Positions 62,933 through 64,000 of a stretch of 64,000 bases of DNA are shown one piece after another (positions within the stretch are counted from its first letter, which is position 1; every line of letters begins with the position of its first letter). The notes beneath the pieces were generated by a model. That model did not search any database, was not told where the DNA came from, and saw nothing but the letters and a program-made list of their open reading frames with translations. The stretch is from CAYOUV01 sp963790075 (GTDB lineage: Bacteria > Chloroflexota > Anaerolineae > Anaerolineales > Villigracilaceae). A program made the position numbers and the translations under genes. The DNA is taken from contig CAWBNG010000001.1 of assembly GCA_963790075.1 (NCBI GenBank), positions 32,935-96,934 of the forward strand, in the 5' to 3' direction.

Positions 62933-63753
62933 ATGCCCAAAACCCGTCTGGATCTCCTGCTGGTCGAACGCGGACTGGCCGAAAGCCGCAGCCTGGCCCA
63001 ACGCCTGATCATGGCCGGTCAGGTGCGCGTGGACGGCCAGCTGGTGCTCAAACCGGCCACAGGCGTCGCCTCCGAAGCGGAGTTGACGCTCGACTACGGC
63101 CCGCGCTACGTCTCACGCGGCGGCGAAAAGCTGCACGGCGCGCTGGAGGCCTTCCCGCTGACGGTCCAGGGTCGAACCTGCGCCGACGTCGGCGCTTCGA
63201 CCGGCGGCTTCACCGACTGCCTGCTGCAGCACGGTGCGGCGCGAGTCTATGCCATCGATGTGGGCAAGGGCCTCCTGCACTGGAAGCTGCGCAACCATCC
63301 GCGGGTGGTGGTCATGGAAAAGACCAACGCGCGCTACGTCGCCTCCCTGCCGGAACCGGTCACGCTGGTCACTGTGGATGCCTCTTTCATTTCATTGAAA
63401 ATCCTGCTGCCGGTCATCAAAAACTGGTTCGCCTCCGCTGCCCCGAACGAGGCGGGACGCCGGGGGAGGTGATCGCCCTGATCAAGCCGCAGTTCGAGGC
63501 CGGACGAAAACAGTCGGCCAAGGGCAAAGGCGTGATCCGCGACGCCGAGGTCCATCGCCAGACCCTGCTGGAGGTGCTGGGCTTCGCCCAGAGCCGGGGC
63601 TTTGCGCTGCATGGGCTGGTCCGCAGCCCGCTGCTGGGACCCAAAGGCAACACCGAATTCCTGGCCTGGCTGGCCCCGGGCGAAGCGGGCGAAGATCCCG
63701 CCGTGCTGGTTGAGGCGCTGCTGCCAGAGCAGCACTCGGAAATTATCCCCTAA
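62933..63753 (+). CDS. tlyA: TlyA-family rRNA methyltransferase (frame broken at an A run)
   Basis: The frame from 62933 gives the S4 domain (LDLLLVERGLAESRSLAQRLIM) and methyltransferase core (GRTCADVGASTGGFTDCLL, ARVYAIDVGKG). It then shifts off at A5 (63419-63423). Adding one base restores ...VIKKLVRLRCPE..GTPGEVIALIKPQFEAGR and a second frame to the stop at 63753. About 273 residues, normal for TlyA, which methylates 2'-O positions in 16S and 23S rRNA. A homopolymer error is most likely. Confidence 0.9.
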
Positions 63754-63817
63754 AAGCGCATTAAAACCCTGTGGATTCCGTGTCTGTGTGATTTGTTTAC
63801 CCTTGGCCGTCCCCAAG

Positions 63818-63845
63818 TTGACGTCGAATCACTTTGTAGTATAAT
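63818..63845 (+). promoter_or_regulatory. tRNA-Lys promoter
   Basis: TTGACG (63818-63823), a 16-bp spacer, then TATAAT (63840-63845). A 10-bp perfect inverted repeat (63805-63814 with 63860-63869) flanks it. Confidence 0.75.
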
Positions 63846-63876
63846 CATGCCGCTGTCCAGGGGACGGCCGTCAAAG

Positions 63877-63948
63877 GGCCGACTAGCTCAATGGTAGAGC
63901 AACTGACTCTTAATCAGCAGGTTCGGGGTTCGAGCCCCCGGTCGGTCA
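63877..63948 (+). tRNA. tRNA-Lys (anticodon CTT)
   Basis: A 72-nt cloverleaf: acceptor GGCCGAC/GTCGGTC with one G-T pair, anticodon loop CTCTTAA, T-loop TTCGAGC, discriminator A. CCA is not encoded. One A-C mismatch at the top of the anticodon stem. Confidence 0.95.
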
Positions 63949-64000
63949 CCTAGATATAGCCGAAATCACCTTACGCCCCCCCATATTTGGGGTAAAAAGA

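Overview
The window reads as a chromosomal segment of a Chloroflexota bacterium, most likely class Anaerolineae. This is inferred from gene content, not from a marker-gene search. The pointers are small lipoproteins with Thr/Pro-rich linkers and NBR1-type four-tryptophan domains, a serine hydroxymethyltransferase fused to an aminomethyltransferase-like protein, mevalonate kinase, a DPPR-synthase-type UbiA enzyme, a T-box ahead of pheST, and many GAF/PAS/HAMP sensor kinases. Most genes are GC-rich; 47-53 kb is visibly more AT-rich and patchy.

1-12.8 kb: a partial gene end, a hemerythrin-like protein, DegV, lysine 2,3-aminomutase with two NBR1-domain lipoproteins, then T-box-controlled pheS-pheT (pheT carries a one-base frame break). 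An alpha/beta hydrolase, a V4R protein, an acetyltransferase, a TPR protein and a double-HTH regulator follow. 12.9-18.6 kb: cpaF, a 97-aa gene, cpaE, a response regulator and two histidine kinases, with no tadB/tadC in view. 18.6-26.6 kb: an amidohydrolase, parB, parA, a PfkB kinase, then jag-yidC-(PQQ-like propeller)-yidD-rnpA-rpmH, a set normally found near the replication origin; no dnaA is in view.

26.7-40.6 kb: moaA, a HAD hydrolase and malic enzyme, an aminotransferase behind a terminator-like leader hairpin, a diguanylate cyclase that looks leaderless, a DUF1003 protein, an S51 peptidase, an exonuclease-WYL fusion, a formylglycine-enzyme-like protein, adenosine deaminase, a DMT transporter, a VOC protein, a lipoprotein and a cytochrome b561.

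40.7-53 kb is the accessory stretch. A 615-aa protein with a His/Cys arrangement like clan CD (caspase/gingipain) peptidases lies between a truncated and an intact copy of a CPBP protease 3' end, behind a terminator-like leader. Next come a TetR/nitroreductase pair with two operators, an alpha/beta hydrolase whose nucleophile serine is alanine, an XRE regulator with a 17-bp inverted-repeat operator, gluconokinase plus two truncated copies of its 5' end, an MNT-HEPN pair with a shortened HEPN, and an AT-rich gene whose C-terminus resembles a HEPN ribonuclease.

53.1-64 kb: the glyA-gcvT-like fusion, a membrane-anchored protein gene with several frame breaks, a HAMP histidine kinase, a tRNA-Val with two 99-bp tandem duplications of its 3' end, a fumarylacetoacetate-hydrolase family protein, mevalonate kinase, a UbiA-family prenyl transferase, tlyA (frame break at an A run) and tRNA-Lys. 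Three frame-broken genes in 64 kb may reflect indel errors in the assembly rather than biology.
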